Shown here one piece after another: positions 9,437 to 21,775 of a stretch of DNA of 64,000 nucleotides; the first letter of the stretch is position 1; each line of letters begins with the position of its first letter. The stretch covers positions 62,001-126,000 of the forward strand of contig JAYRSJ010000009.1 in the NCBI GenBank assembly GCA_041920215.1, read 5' to 3'. Position numbers and translations under genes: made by a program. The DNA is from JAYRSJ01 sp041920215. Its GTDB lineage: Bacteria; Pseudomonadota; Gammaproteobacteria; Burkholderiales; Burkholderiaceae_C. The notes beneath the pieces are model-generated. The model worked only from the letters and a program-made list of their open reading frames with translations. It was not told the origin of the DNA and searched no databases.

Positions 9437-10651
9437 ATGCCGCATTTCCAGGTCCGCGTCTTCGATCCCCAGCTGGGCCAGGCCCGGCTGCGCCGGGTCG
9501 AGGCGGCCGACCGCGGGGCGATTGCCGCCCAGCTGCAGATCGCACCCCAGCATCTGCTGGAGGTCGAGGAGCTGGCGGCGGAGACAGCCGCGGCCCTGCC
9601 GGGGTCAGGTCGTGCGCGCCGCGCCGCGCGCTTTCCGCTGCAGCTCTTCAGCCAGGAGCTGGCGGTGCTGCTGGACGCCGGCATCAGCCTGGTCGAGGCC
9701 CTGCAGACCCTGGCCGAGAAGGAGCCCAGCGCCGCGGTGCGGGCCACGCTGGCGGCGGTGATCGCGGCGCTGGAGCAGGGCCGGCCGCTGTCGGCGGCGC
9801 TGCGCGAGCATCCGACCGCCTTCGACGAGCTGGTCTGCGCCATCGTCGCGGCCAATGAACGCACCGGCCAGCTGAGCCCGGCGCTGGCCCAGCATGCGCG
9901 CTATCTGGCCTGGGTGGACCAGCTGCGCGCCCGCCTGCTGGCGGCCTGCGTCTATCCGGCCATGCTGCTGCTGGTGGGCGGGGCGGTGATCCTTTTTCTG
10001 CTGCTCTATGTGCTGCCGCGCTTTGCCGGCATCCTCGACGGCCTGGGCGATGCGCTGCCCTGGGGCTCGCGCCTGCTGATCGAGTTCGGCCAGACCGCCG
10101 GCGCCCATCCGCTGGCGGTGCTGGGCGGCATCGCGCTGCTGGTGGGGGCAGGTCTTGCGCTGTGGCGCCAGGCCGGGCTGCGGCAGCGTCTGCAGGCCGC
10201 GCTCTGGACCCTGCCGGGCCTGGGCCCGCGGCTGCGGGTGCTGGCGCTGGCGCGGCTCTACCGCAGCCTGGGCATGCTGATCGCGGCCGGCGTGCCGGTG
10301 CTGGCCGGCCTGCGCATCGTCGAGGCGGTGGTGGCCGCCCCCTGGCGGCCGGCGGTGGCCCGCGCCGCCGAGGGCGTGGCCCGTGGCGAGCGCCTCTCCG
10401 ACGCGCTCGAGACCCAGGACCTGGCCACCCCGGTGGCGCGTCGCATGCTGCGGGTGGGCGAGCGCAGCGGCGAGCTGGCCGCGATGCTGGAGCGCGCCGC
10501 CGCCTTTCACGACGAGGAGGCGGTGCGCCTGACCGAGCTGCTGAGCCGCGCGATCAACCCGGCCCTGATGCTGATCATGGGTCTGCTGATCGGCGGCATC
10601 ATCGTGCTGATGTACCTGCCGATCTTCCAGCTGGTGGAGCAAGTCCAGTGA
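9437..10651 (+). CDS. gspF: Type II secretion inner-membrane platform protein GspF
   Basis: Polytopic platform protein of the type II secretion/type IV pilus family; 404 residues, the normal length. It has two T2SSF repeats (about residues 70-190 and 270-395) with membrane segments VYPAMLLLVGGAVILFLLLYVLPRFA and ALMLIMGLLIGGIIVLMYLPIF. The ATG at 9437 starts PHFQVRVFDP, which matches GspF N-termini; an upstream GTG at 9389 would add unconserved residues. Its stop overlaps the start of gspE, implying translational coupling. A copy of the CAGGTCTTGCGC repeat lies inside at 10149 and there forces the rare codons GCA-GGT-CTT. Confidence 0.95.
   Translation: MPHFQVRVFDPQLGQARLRRVEAADRGAIAAQLQIAPQHLLEVEELAAETAAALPGSGRARRAARFPLQLFSQELAVLLDAGISLVEALQTLAEKEPSAAVRATLAAVIAALEQGRPLSAALREHPTAFDELVCAIVAANERTGQLSPALAQHARYLAWVDQLRARLLAACVYPAMLLLVGGAVILFLLLYVLPRFAGILDGLGDALPWGSRLLIEFGQTAGAHPLAVLGGIALLVGAGLALWRQAGLRQRLQAALWTLPGLGPRLRVLALARLYRSLGMLIAAGVPVLAGLRIVEAVVAAPWRPAVARAAEGVARGERLSDALETQDLATPVARRMLRVGERSGELAAMLERAAAFHDEEAVRLTELLSRAINPALMLIMGLLIGGIIVLMYLPIFQLVEQVQ
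10149..10160 (+). repeat. CAGGTCTTGCGC repeat, copy in gspF
   Basis: Exact 12-base copy of the recurring motif. In the gspF reading frame it is read with GCA, GGT and CTT, all uncommon codons in this G+C-rich gene, which suggests the DNA sequence rather than the protein is being kept. Confidence 0.6.
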
Positions 10652-12202
10652 GCGCCGCCCAGTCTTCTGCCGCAGCCCTGCCCTTCTCGCTGGGCGACTG
10701 GCTGAGCGCCGAGCAGGCGCCCTGGCATCTGGACTTCGAGCGCTGGCCGCAGGCCCAGGCGCAGCGCTGGCGGGCGGTGCTGGCGGTGTCGGCCCAGGGG
10801 CAGGCGGTGCTGCTGGCCGAGGGTGCCGAGGACGGTCTGCTGTTGCAGAGCCTGGAGTCGCGGCTGCAGCAGCCGCTGCGCTGGCAGCGCTGCGAGGCCG
10901 CGGCCATCGAGCATTGGCTGGGCGCGGGCGAGGCCGATTTCCGTGCCCTCTCCGATGTGGAGGAAGCGCTGGCCGGTGCCGAGGCGGCCGCGGTGCTGGG
11001 CGGCGGGGCCGAGGAGCTGTCGGCGCTGCGCCTGTCGGAGCAGGCCAGCCCGGTGGTGCGCCTGCTCAATGCCACGCTCTACGATGCGCTGCAGGACGGC
11101 GCCAGCGATGTGCATATCGAATGCACGGCGCGCGGCGCGACGATACGCTTTCGCATCGACGGCGTGATGAGCACGCTGCGCCAGGTGGAGGGTGCGGCGG
11201 TGGCCGAGCAGCTGGTCTCGCGGCTCAAGGTCATGGCCGAGCTGGACATCGGCGAGCGCCGCCTGCCGCAGGACGGCCGCTTCAAGCTGCGGGTGCAGGG
11301 CCGCGAGATCGACTTCCGCCTCTCCATCATGCCCAGCGTCTTCGGCGAGGACGCGGTGGTGCGCCTGCTGGACCGCGCCCGCATCGAGCAGGCCCAGGGC
11401 GCGCTGAGCCTGGACGCGCTGGGCTTCGACGCCGAGGAGCGTGCCGCGATCCGCGCCCAGGCGCGCCAGCCGCACGGCATGCTGCTGGTCACCGGCCCCA
11501 CCGGCAGCGGCAAGACCACCACGCTGTATGCGACGCTGACCGAGATCCATACCGGGGCCGACAAGATCATCACCATCGAAGACCCGGTCGAGTACCAGCT
11601 GCCCGGCGTGGTGCAGATCCCGGTCAACGAGAAGAAGGGCCTGACCTTCTCGCGCGGCCTGCGCTCCATCCTGCGCCACGACCCCGACCGGGTGATGGTG
11701 GGCGAAATCCGCGATGCCGAGACTGCCCAGATCGCGGTGCAGGCGGCGCTGACCGGCCATCTGGTCTTCAGCACCGTGCATGCCAACAATGCCTTCGACG
11801 TGATCGGCCGCTTCATGCATATGGGCCTGGACCTCTACAACGTGGTATCGGCCCTCAACGCGGTGCTGGCCCAGCGCCTGCTGCGCATCAACTGCCCGCA
11901 CTGCGCCCGGCCTTTCGCGCCCGAGCCGGCCCTGCTGGCCCGCCACGGGCTGCGGCCTGAGCAGCCCGGCCAGCGCTTTCTGCGCGGCGAGGGCTGCGGC
12001 CACTGCCGCGGTAGCGGCTATCGCGGCCGCCGCGCGGTGGCCGAGCTGCTGAAGCTGGACGACGGGCTGCGCGACCTGATCGTCGCGCGCGCGCCGATGT
12101 CGCAGATCAAGGAGGCCGCGCGCGGACGCGGCATGAAGCCGCTGCGCCAGCTGGCGCTGGCCGCGGTCTGCCGCGGCGAGACCACTTTCGAGGAGCTGGA
12201 AC

Positions 12203-12222
<20 letters not shown>
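10648..12222 (+). CDS. gspE: Type II secretion/type IV pilus assembly ATPase GspE
   Basis: Cytoplasmic hexameric ATPase driving pseudopilus assembly; 524 residues. Walker A GPTGSGKTT (about 283-291), Asp box EDPVEYQLPGV, Walker B MVGEIRDAETAQ and His box TGHLVFSTVHAN are intact, and the zinc-binding tetracysteine is present (C416, C419, C450, C453). The start is the GTG at 10648 embedded in the gspF stop (GTGA overlap). The N-terminal 130 residues are poorly conserved, as in MshE/GspE N-domains that bind the platform partner. Confidence 0.95.
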
Positions 12223-13611
<1,389 letters not shown>

Positions 13612-13615
<4 letters not shown>

Positions 13616-14163
13616 AGGCGCGTCTCAAGCAATGGCGGCAACAGGCCCTGGCTGCACTGGGCCTGCCGGGCCTGCTGGGCCTGGCGGCGCTGGCCGCGGC
13701 GCTGGCCCTGCAGCTGGGCCTGAGCCAGCCGCTGCAGGCGCGCGATGCCGAGCTGGCCGAGCAGGCCGCGCGGCTGCAGCGCCAGCTGCGCCAGCAGCGT
13801 CTGGCCGGCACCCTGCCCGAGGACCGCGGCACGCCGCAGCGCTGGCTGGCCGCGCTGCCGCTTGCCGCCCAGCGTGAGCAGCGCCTGGCCGCGCTGCTGC
13901 GCCTGAGCGCGGAACAGGGCCTGAGCGGCAGCCGCACCGAGCACCGGCTGAGCCGCGAGGGCGGGCTGGAGCGCCTGCGCGTCAGCATGCCGCTGCAGGG
14001 CAGCTATGCCCAGCTGCGCGGCCTGATCGAGGCGGCGCTGCGCCAGGATTCGGCGCTGAGCCTGGACAGTCTCAAGCTGCGCCGGGCCGGCGCCGATCAG
14101 CCGCTGCTGGAGGCCGAGCTGCAATGGTCGCTGTTCAGCCAGGCCGCCGGAGTGCCCCGATGA
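13612..14163 (+). CDS. PilO/GspM-like inner-membrane protein
   Basis: Small bitopic protein of 183 residues: short basic cytoplasmic start, one membrane helix (about residues 18-37, LPGLLGLAALAAALALQLGL), an Ala/Gln/Arg coiled coil (about 40-70) and a periplasmic ferredoxin-like region (about 85-180) ending in a conserved-looking LSLDSLKLRRAGADQPLLEAELQW, a pattern typical of PilO/GspM/MshJ proteins. Its ATG overlaps the previous stop (ATGA), so it is probably translated together with the PilN-like partner with which PilO proteins dimerise. Confidence 0.7.
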
Positions 14164-14720
14164 GCGCGGCGCTGTCGACATCCAAGCCGCTGGGGCCGCG
14201 CCAGATCGCGCTGGCCCTGGCCCTGGCCGCCACGGTGGCGGCCACGCTGTGGACCGCACAGCTGGACGAGGAGGGCGCGGACGCTGCCGCCGCGCTGGTT
14301 GCGCCCACCGCGCGGCGGGCCATGGCAAGCGGGCCCGCGGCGGCGGCCTCGGCGCCGGCCGCGGCCGACCCCTGGGGGGTGCCGGCCGAGCGCCCGCCCT
14401 GGCCCGAGCCCCTGCAGGTCCAGCTGCAGGCCTGGGGGCAGCCCGCGCCGCCGCCCGCGCCGGTGCGCACCGGCCCGCCGGCACCGCCGGCACCGCCGCA
14501 GGCGCCGCCCCTGCCCTACCAGCTGATCGGCCGCATCGAGGCGGACGATGGCCGGCCGCAGGCCATCCTGGCCGGCAGCAATGGCAGCCTGCTGCAGCTG
14601 CGCGCCGGCGATCTGATCGATGGCCAGTGGCGGGTCGAGGCGCTGACGCCCGACGCCGTGCGCCTGCTCTGGCTGCCGGGTCAGCAGCCCCTAACACTTT
14701 CATTCCCAGCCCGCCCATGA
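14160..14720 (+). CDS. PilP/GspC/MshK-like periplasmic connector
   Basis: 186-residue protein with an N-terminal membrane anchor (IALALALAATVAATLW, about 17-32), a long Ala/Pro-rich linker (about 60-120) and a compact C-terminal domain, LPYQLIGRIEADDGRPQAILAGSNGSLLQLRAGDLIDGQWRVEAL, which has the pattern of the HR/PilP domain that docks to the secretin N-terminal domain. It sits immediately before the secretin with a 4-base overlap (ATGA), as expected for mshK or gspC. The homology is inferred from pattern and position. Confidence 0.7.
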   Translation: MSAALSTSKPLGPRQIALALALAATVAATLWTAQLDEEGADAAAALVAPTARRAMASGPAAAASAPAAADPWGVPAERPPWPEPLQVQLQAWGQPAPPPAPVRTGPPAPPAPPQAPPLPYQLIGRIEADDGRPQAILAGSNGSLLQLRAGDLIDGQWRVEALTPDAVRLLWLPGQQPLTLSFPARP

Positions 14721-16924
14721 AGCTCCTGAAACCCCATGCCGCGGCCCTGGCGCTGCTCGTGCTGCTGGCGGGCTGCGCCCATCCGGCACTGCGCGAGGCC
14801 GAGACGCTGACGCGCAGCAACCAGCTGGCCCAGGCCCACCAGGTGCTGGCTCAGGCTCTGGCCCAGCAGCCCGAAGAGCGTGCGCTGCGCGCCGCCGAGC
14901 TGCGCAGCCGCGAGCAGCTGCAAAGCCGCCTGCTGGTGCAGGCCGAGGGCCTGCGCGCTGTCGGCCGCTGGGACGAGGCGGCCCAGGTGCTGGAGCGCCT
15001 GCGCGCGCTGGACCCGCGCCACCCGCGGCTGGAGCCGCTGGCGACCGAGATCGCACGCGGCCAGCGCCAGGAACAGAAGCTGGCCGAGGCGCGCCAGTGG
15101 CTGCGCCAGGGCCGGCTCGACGCCGCCGAGGCGGTGGCGCGCGCGGTGCTGGCCGAGAGCGCGGCGCACCCGGCCGCCCAGGGCCTGCTCAGCCAGGTGG
15201 CGCAGGCGCGGCCGCTGGAGGCCCAGACCACGGCCGAGCTGGGCCCGGCCTTCGCCAAAGCGGTGACGCTGGAGTTCCGCGAGGCCACGCTGCGCCAGGT
15301 CTTCGAGGCGCTGGCGCGCAGCAGCAGCATCAACTTCGTCTTCGACAAGGATGTGCGCAGCGACACCAAGGTGACGGTCTTCCTGCGCCAGGTCACGGTG
15401 GACGAGGCCCTGCGGGTGATACTCGCCACCCAGCAGCTGGACCGCAAGCTGCTCAATGACAACTCGGTGCTGGTCTATCCCAACACCCCGGCCAAGCAGC
15501 GCGAGCACCAGGAGCTGATCACCCGCACGCTGTACCTGACCAATGCCGACGTCAAGCAGGTGCAGGCCATGGTGCGCAGCATCGCCAAGGTGCGCGATAT
15601 CCATATCGACGAGCGCCTCAATCTGATGGTGGTGCGCGACACGCCCGAGGTGATGCGCCTGGTCGAGCGCCTGATCGCCTCGGTGGATCTGCCCGAGGCC
15701 GAGGTGATGCTGGAGGTGGAGGTGATGGAGGTGGCCAGCGACCGCCTCGACGATCTGGGCCTGCAGTGGCCCGAGACCATTCAGTACGGACTGCCCGGTG
15801 TGGTCGACCAGATCTCGCTGAGCCAGCGCGACAGCTTCCGCGGCAGCGTGGCCAATCCGGCGCTGGTGGCCAAGCTCAAGGGCACGGCCGGCCAGGTCAA
15901 TCTGCTGGCCAACCCGAAGATCCGGGTGCGCAATCGCGAGAAGGCCAAGGTGCATATCGGCGAGAAGCTGCCGGTATTCACCACCACCACCGCGGTCAAT
16001 GTGGGCACGGCCGCCTCGGTCAGCTATCTGGACGTGGGCCTGAAGCTGGATGTGGAGCCGCTGATCCAGCTGGACAACGAGGTCTCGATCAAGGTGGGCC
16101 TGGAGGTCAGCAATCTGATCCGCCAGGTGGCCGGCCCCAACGGCTCGGTGGCCTACCAGATCGGCACCCGCCAGACCTCCACCGTGCTGCGCCTGGCCGA
16201 CGGCGAGACCCAGGTGCTGGCCGGCCTGATCAATGACGAGGACCGGCGCTCGGCGGCCGGCATTCCCGGGCTCTCGGCCGTGCCCATGCTGGGCGCGCTG
16301 TTCGGCGTGCAGAGCAGCACCCGCAACAAGACCGAGGTGGTGCTGCTGATCACCCCGCGGGTGGTGCGCAGCCTGGGCCTGCCGGATGCCGGCTCCACCC
16401 GGCTGCCGGCCGGCACCGACGGACAGCCCGGCGCCCGCGGCGCGCGTATCGGCGCCAGCGGCATGGTGGCGCTGGCACCCGGCAGCGCCACGCCCGGGCC
16501 GGCGCTGGCCCCGCAGCGCCCGACCCTGCAGGCCCAGCCGCAGGCGGCCGCCGCGGCGGCAGCGGCTGCCGCCGATGCCGAGGTGCTGGTGCAGCTGAAT
16601 GTGGCGCCGCGCAGCGCGCCCGGTGCGATGCTGGGCGTGACCCTGCGCCACGATAGCGCGGCCACGGTGCGCGGCGAGCTGGAGTACGACCCGCAGCTGC
16701 TGCAGCCGGCCCGCAATATTCCCGAGGCCAGCCCCGGCCGCCTGCCCTTCGAGCTGCGGCCGCGCAGCGGCCAGGTGATGATGCTGCGGGTGCTGCCGGC
16801 GGCGGCCGGCCAGGCGCTGACCCTCAGCGTCGGCGGCCTCAGCGCCAGCGGCAGCGACGGCAGCAGCAGCCCGCCGGTGCGGGTCGAGGGCTCGGGCCTG
16901 GTCAGCGTCGAGGCGGCGCGCTGA
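14717..16924 (+). CDS. gspD: Outer-membrane secretin with lipobox, TPR-like region and C-terminal cohesin-like domain
   Basis: Channel-forming secretin of the type II secretion/MSHA family, 735 residues. A lipoprotein signal ends LLAGC with Cys20. Residues about 22-170 are TPR-like helical repeats, about 183-330 contain the STN and N1 modules (VTLEFREATLRQVFEALA, LTNADVKQVQAMVRSI), and about 330-555 hold the secretin barrel (VEVMEVASDRLDDLGLQW, GEKLPVFTTT, TEVVLLITPRVV). A poly-Ala linker near residue 609 leads to a beta-rich C-terminal domain (about 614-735, LVQLNVAPRSAPGAMLGVTL) resembling cohesin/CARDB modules. The ATG at 14717 is chosen because it yields the lipobox. No pilotin gene is adjacent; the lipid anchor may replace it. 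Confidence 0.9.
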   Translation: MKLLKPHAAALALLVLLAGCAHPALREAETLTRSNQLAQAHQVLAQALAQQPEERALRAAELRSREQLQSRLLVQAEGLRAVGRWDEAAQVLERLRALDPRHPRLEPLATEIARGQRQEQKLAEARQWLRQGRLDAAEAVARAVLAESAAHPAAQGLLSQVAQARPLEAQTTAELGPAFAKAVTLEFREATLRQVFEALARSSSINFVFDKDVRSDTKVTVFLRQVTVDEALRVILATQQLDRKLLNDNSVLVYPNTPAKQREHQELITRTLYLTNADVKQVQAMVRSIAKVRDIHIDERLNLMVVRDTPEVMRLVERLIASVDLPEAEVMLEVEVMEVASDRLDDLGLQWPETIQYGLPGVVDQISLSQRDSFRGSVANPALVAKLKGTAGQVNLLANPKIRVRNREKAKVHIGEKLPVFTTTTAVNVGTAASVSYLDVGLKLDVEPLIQLDNEVSIKVGLEVSNLIRQVAGPNGSVAYQIGTRQTSTVLRLADGETQVLAGLINDEDRRSAAGIPGLSAVPMLGALFGVQSSTRNKTEVVLLITPRVVRSLGLPDAGSTRLPAGTDGQPGARGARIGASGMVALAPGSATPGPALAPQRPTLQAQPQAAAAAAAAAADAEVLVQLNVAPRSAPGAMLGVTLRHDSAATVRGELEYDPQLLQPARNIPEASPGRLPFELRPRSGQVMMLRVLPAAAGQALTLSVGGLSASGSDGSSSPPVRVEGSGLVSVEAAR

Positions 16925-16925
16925 G

Positions 16926-17441
16926 ATGAAGGCGCAGGCCCTCGTCCCAGGCTCAGCCCGGCCGGTGGTCTGCGGGCGGGCGCGCGGCTTCACGCTGATC
17001 GAGATGCTGGTGGTGCTGGCCATGCTGGCGGTGCTGGCCGGCGCAGCGCGGCCCATCCTGCAGCTCAGCGTGCAGCGCAGCCAGGAGATGCAGCTGCGCG
17101 AGGCGTTGCGCCAGCTGCGCAGCGGCATCGACGCCTACAAGAAGGCGGCCGATGCCGGCCGCATCAAGCGCGCGGCCGACGCAAGCGGCTACCCGCCCAG
17201 CCTGGCCGATCTGGTGCGCGGCGTGCCCGATGCACGCTCGGCCGAGGGCCGGCTGATCTACTTCATGCGCCGCCTGCCGCGCGACCCCTTTGCCGATGCG
17301 GCCCTGCCGGCCGAGCAGAGCTGGGGCCTGCGCGCCTCCGACAGCCCGCCCGACGCGCCCGAGGCCGGCGCGGACGTATTCGATGTGCGCTCGCTGTCGC
17401 CGCGCCGCGCGCTCGACGGCAGCCTCTACAAGGACTGGTGA
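16926..17441 (+). CDS. Type II secretion pseudopilin (GspG/GspH-like)
   Basis: 171-residue prepilin with a 21-residue leader and the motif RG-FTLIEMLVVLAMLAVLAGAARP, Glu at +5 present. The C-terminal region carries YPPSLADLVRG, MRRLPRDPF and a terminal DGSLYKDW, features of GspG-like minor pseudopilins in which a calcium loop precedes the end. The start codon lies one base after the secretin stop. It resembles the next gene (shared SLY-DW ending), suggesting duplication within the operon. Confidence 0.88.
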   Translation: MKAQALVPGSARPVVCGRARGFTLIEMLVVLAMLAVLAGAARPILQLSVQRSQEMQLREALRQLRSGIDAYKKAADAGRIKRAADASGYPPSLADLVRGVPDARSAEGRLIYFMRRLPRDPFADAALPAEQSWGLRASDSPPDAPEAGADVFDVRSLSPRRALDGSLYKDW

Positions 17442-17839
17442 TGCAAGCCACCGGTCTTGGCAGGAAGGGGCGCGGCTTCACGCTGATCGAGCTGCTGGTG
17501 GTGATGGCCATCGTGGCCCTGCTGGCCGGCCTGGTGGCGCCGCGCTATCTGGCCAGCCTGGATCGCGCCAAGGAGGCGGCGCTGCGCAGCTCGCTGAGCA
17601 CCTTGCGCGACGCGATCGACCAGTATGTCGCGGACAAGGGGCGTTATCCCGACTCGCTGCTCGAGCTGGCCGAGGCCCGCTATATCCGCGCGGTGCCCGA
17701 GGACCCGATCACCGGCGAGCGCGAGAGCTGGCTGGAGCTGCCACCGCCGGCCGAGACCGATCTGGAGGGGCAGCTCTACGATGTGCGCAGCGGTGCACCC
17801 GGCCAGGCCAGCGATGGCAGCCTGTATGCGGACTGGTAG
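17441..17839 (+). CDS. Type II secretion pseudopilin (GspG-like)
   Basis: 132-residue prepilin: leader MQATGLGRKGRG then FTLIELLVVMAIVALLAGLVAPRYLASLDRAKE with Glu at +5. The body shows YPDSLLELAEARYIRAVPEDPITGE and ends DGSLYADW. The ATG at 17441 shares its A with the previous TGA (TGATG); a GTG three bases earlier is also possible. Together with its neighbours it should form the shaft or tip of the pseudopilus. Confidence 0.9.
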   Translation: MQATGLGRKGRGFTLIELLVVMAIVALLAGLVAPRYLASLDRAKEAALRSSLSTLRDAIDQYVADKGRYPDSLLELAEARYIRAVPEDPITGERESWLELPPPAETDLEGQLYDVRSGAPGQASDGSLYADW

Positions 17840-18356
17840 CGCCCACGCCAGCGCCGGGTTCAGCTATCTGGGCTTGCTGTTCTTCGTCGCGATCACGGGC
17901 GCCGCGCTGGCGGCGCTGGGCCAGGGCTGGAGCACGGCGGCCCAGCGCGAGCGCGAGCGCGAGCTGGAGTTCCGCGGCCTGGAGATCGCCCGTGCGATCG
18001 ACAGCTATCTGGCGGCCGGCGGGGTGGCGCGGGTGCATCCGCGCACGCTGGACGATCTCTTGCGCGATGAGCGCGGACCGGCCGGGCCGCGCCACCATCT
18101 GCGCCGGCGCTATGCCGATCCCTTCACCGGCCAGGCCGACTGGGTGCTGCTGCCGGCGCCCGGCGACCCGGCCGGCTTTGCCGGGGTGCGCAGCCGCTCG
18201 GAGCGGCCGCTGCTGCGCCAGCTGGACCCCGAGGCCGAGGAAGCGACGCGGGCCAGCCAATGGCTGTTCCAGGCCGGCCAGGCCGAGATCGGTCTGGCGC
18301 CGCCGCCGGGCGGCGCGGCCAGCGGGGTGGACGGCCGCGCACCGGCTCAGGACTAG
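17826..18356 (+). CDS. Atypical pseudopilin-like protein lacking Glu5
   Basis: 176-residue product starting at the ATG inside the end of the previous gene (14-base overlap). A short leader ends ASAG, followed by FSYLGLLFFVAITGAALAALGQGW, a hydrophobic pilin-like helix in which the usual Glu at +5 is Gly. The amphipathic REREREL segment, YADPFTG and a Pro/Ala tail follow. Absence of Glu5 is characteristic of tip-type minor pseudopilins such as GspK, so a tip role is plausible, though the protein is far shorter than GspK. It is the last gene of the operon. Confidence 0.75.
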   Translation: MRTGSAHASAGFSYLGLLFFVAITGAALAALGQGWSTAAQRERERELEFRGLEIARAIDSYLAAGGVARVHPRTLDDLLRDERGPAGPRHHLRRRYADPFTGQADWVLLPAPGDPAGFAGVRSRSERPLLRQLDPEAEEATRASQWLFQAGQAEIGLAPPPGGAASGVDGRAPAQD

Positions 18357-18362
18357 GTCGGC

Positions 18363-18432
18363 GCGGGCTTCGATGGTAAAAGCGGCATCGGCCCGGCACG
18401 AATCCCGGGTTCGAGGCCCATCGCCCGCTCCA
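18363..18432 (+). pseudogene. tRNA-Gly-like remnant
   Basis: A 70-base segment beginning GCGGGC and ending GCCCGCTCCA resembles the acceptor stem, discriminator and CCA of bacterial tRNA-Gly. TTCGATGGTAAAA matches the D-loop side and GGGTTCGAGGCCC the T arm. About four bases of the D stem (normally GTAG) are missing, the anticodon stem does not pair and only three T-stem pairs remain, so it cannot be a working tRNA. Its final A is also the first base of the next gene's ATG. Chance resemblance is possible. Confidence 0.3.
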
Positions 18433-18833
18433 TGCCTGCCATGCCCGCATCGCCCCTCAAGCCCCTGCAGGTGCTGGTCGCCGATGACGACGCGATCAAT
18501 CTGCGCATTGCCGCGCGTCTGCTGCGCGAGCTGGGCCACCACGGCGCCCTGGTCAGCGATGGTGCCAAGGCCTTGCGCCTGCTGGACGAGCGGCGCTTCG
18601 ATCTGCTGCTGCTGGACCTCAATATGCCCGGGTTCAGCGGCCAGGACACGCTGGCGGCCTTGCGCCGCCGCGAGGGCCGGGGCCGACGCCTGCCGGTGCT
18701 GATCGTGTCCGGCCATGACGATGCCGGCACGCGCGCCCATTTCCTGGCCGCTGGCGCCGACGGTTTTCTGGCCAAGCCGCTGGAGCCGCAGGCCCTGGCG
18801 GCGGCGCTGGCCGCGGTTTGCGGCGGACCCTGA
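18432..18833 (+). CDS. Single-domain (CheY-like) response regulator
   Basis: 133-residue receiver domain with no output domain. The acidic pocket (ADDD), phospho-acceptor Asp62 in LLLLDLNMPG, the Ser/Thr switch region (IVSGHDD) and Lys115 (AKPL) are all in place. It precedes the hybrid kinase by 12 bases and is probably co-transcribed with it, making it a candidate target of the kinase's Hpt domain. The start could also be the ATG at 18441, which would free the gene from the tRNA-like element. Confidence 0.92.
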   Translation: MPAMPASPLKPLQVLVADDDAINLRIAARLLRELGHHGALVSDGAKALRLLDERRFDLLLLDLNMPGFSGQDTLAALRRREGRGRRLPVLIVSGHDDAGTRAHFLAAGADGFLAKPLEPQALAAALAAVCGGP

Positions 18834-18845
18834 GCGCCACAGGCC

Positions 18846-21673
<2,828 letters not shown>

Positions 21674-21677
<4 letters not shown>

Positions 21678-21701
21678 CGTGCCAGGTCTTGCCGCTATGC
21701 T
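21674..21701 (+). promoter_or_regulatory. Candidate sigma-70 promoter of the PAS chemoreceptor gene
   Basis: TTGACG and TATGCT are separated by 16 bases, and the start codon follows 74 bases later. The -35 element overlaps the stop codon of the kinase gene. The repeat core CAGGTCTTGC fills the spacer. Confidence 0.4.
21683..21692 (+). repeat. CAGGTCTTGC repeat core, intergenic
   Basis: Ten-base copy of the recurring motif in non-coding DNA between the hybrid kinase and the chemoreceptor, inside the spacer of the candidate promoter. Confidence 0.5.
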
Positions 21702-21775
21702 GGGCTCCTGACCACCCCGCTGCCTGCCTCGGGGGGTCCGGATGCTCCCCACTGTTCCCTACCGATGAGGCCTGC

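Noticed and set aside
11510..11517. GCAAGACC in gspE and the similar 8-mer at 60330 as members of the repeat family
   Set aside because: The gspE copy is dictated by the Walker A codons Gly-Lys-Thr, and neither extends to the 10-base core; not counted.
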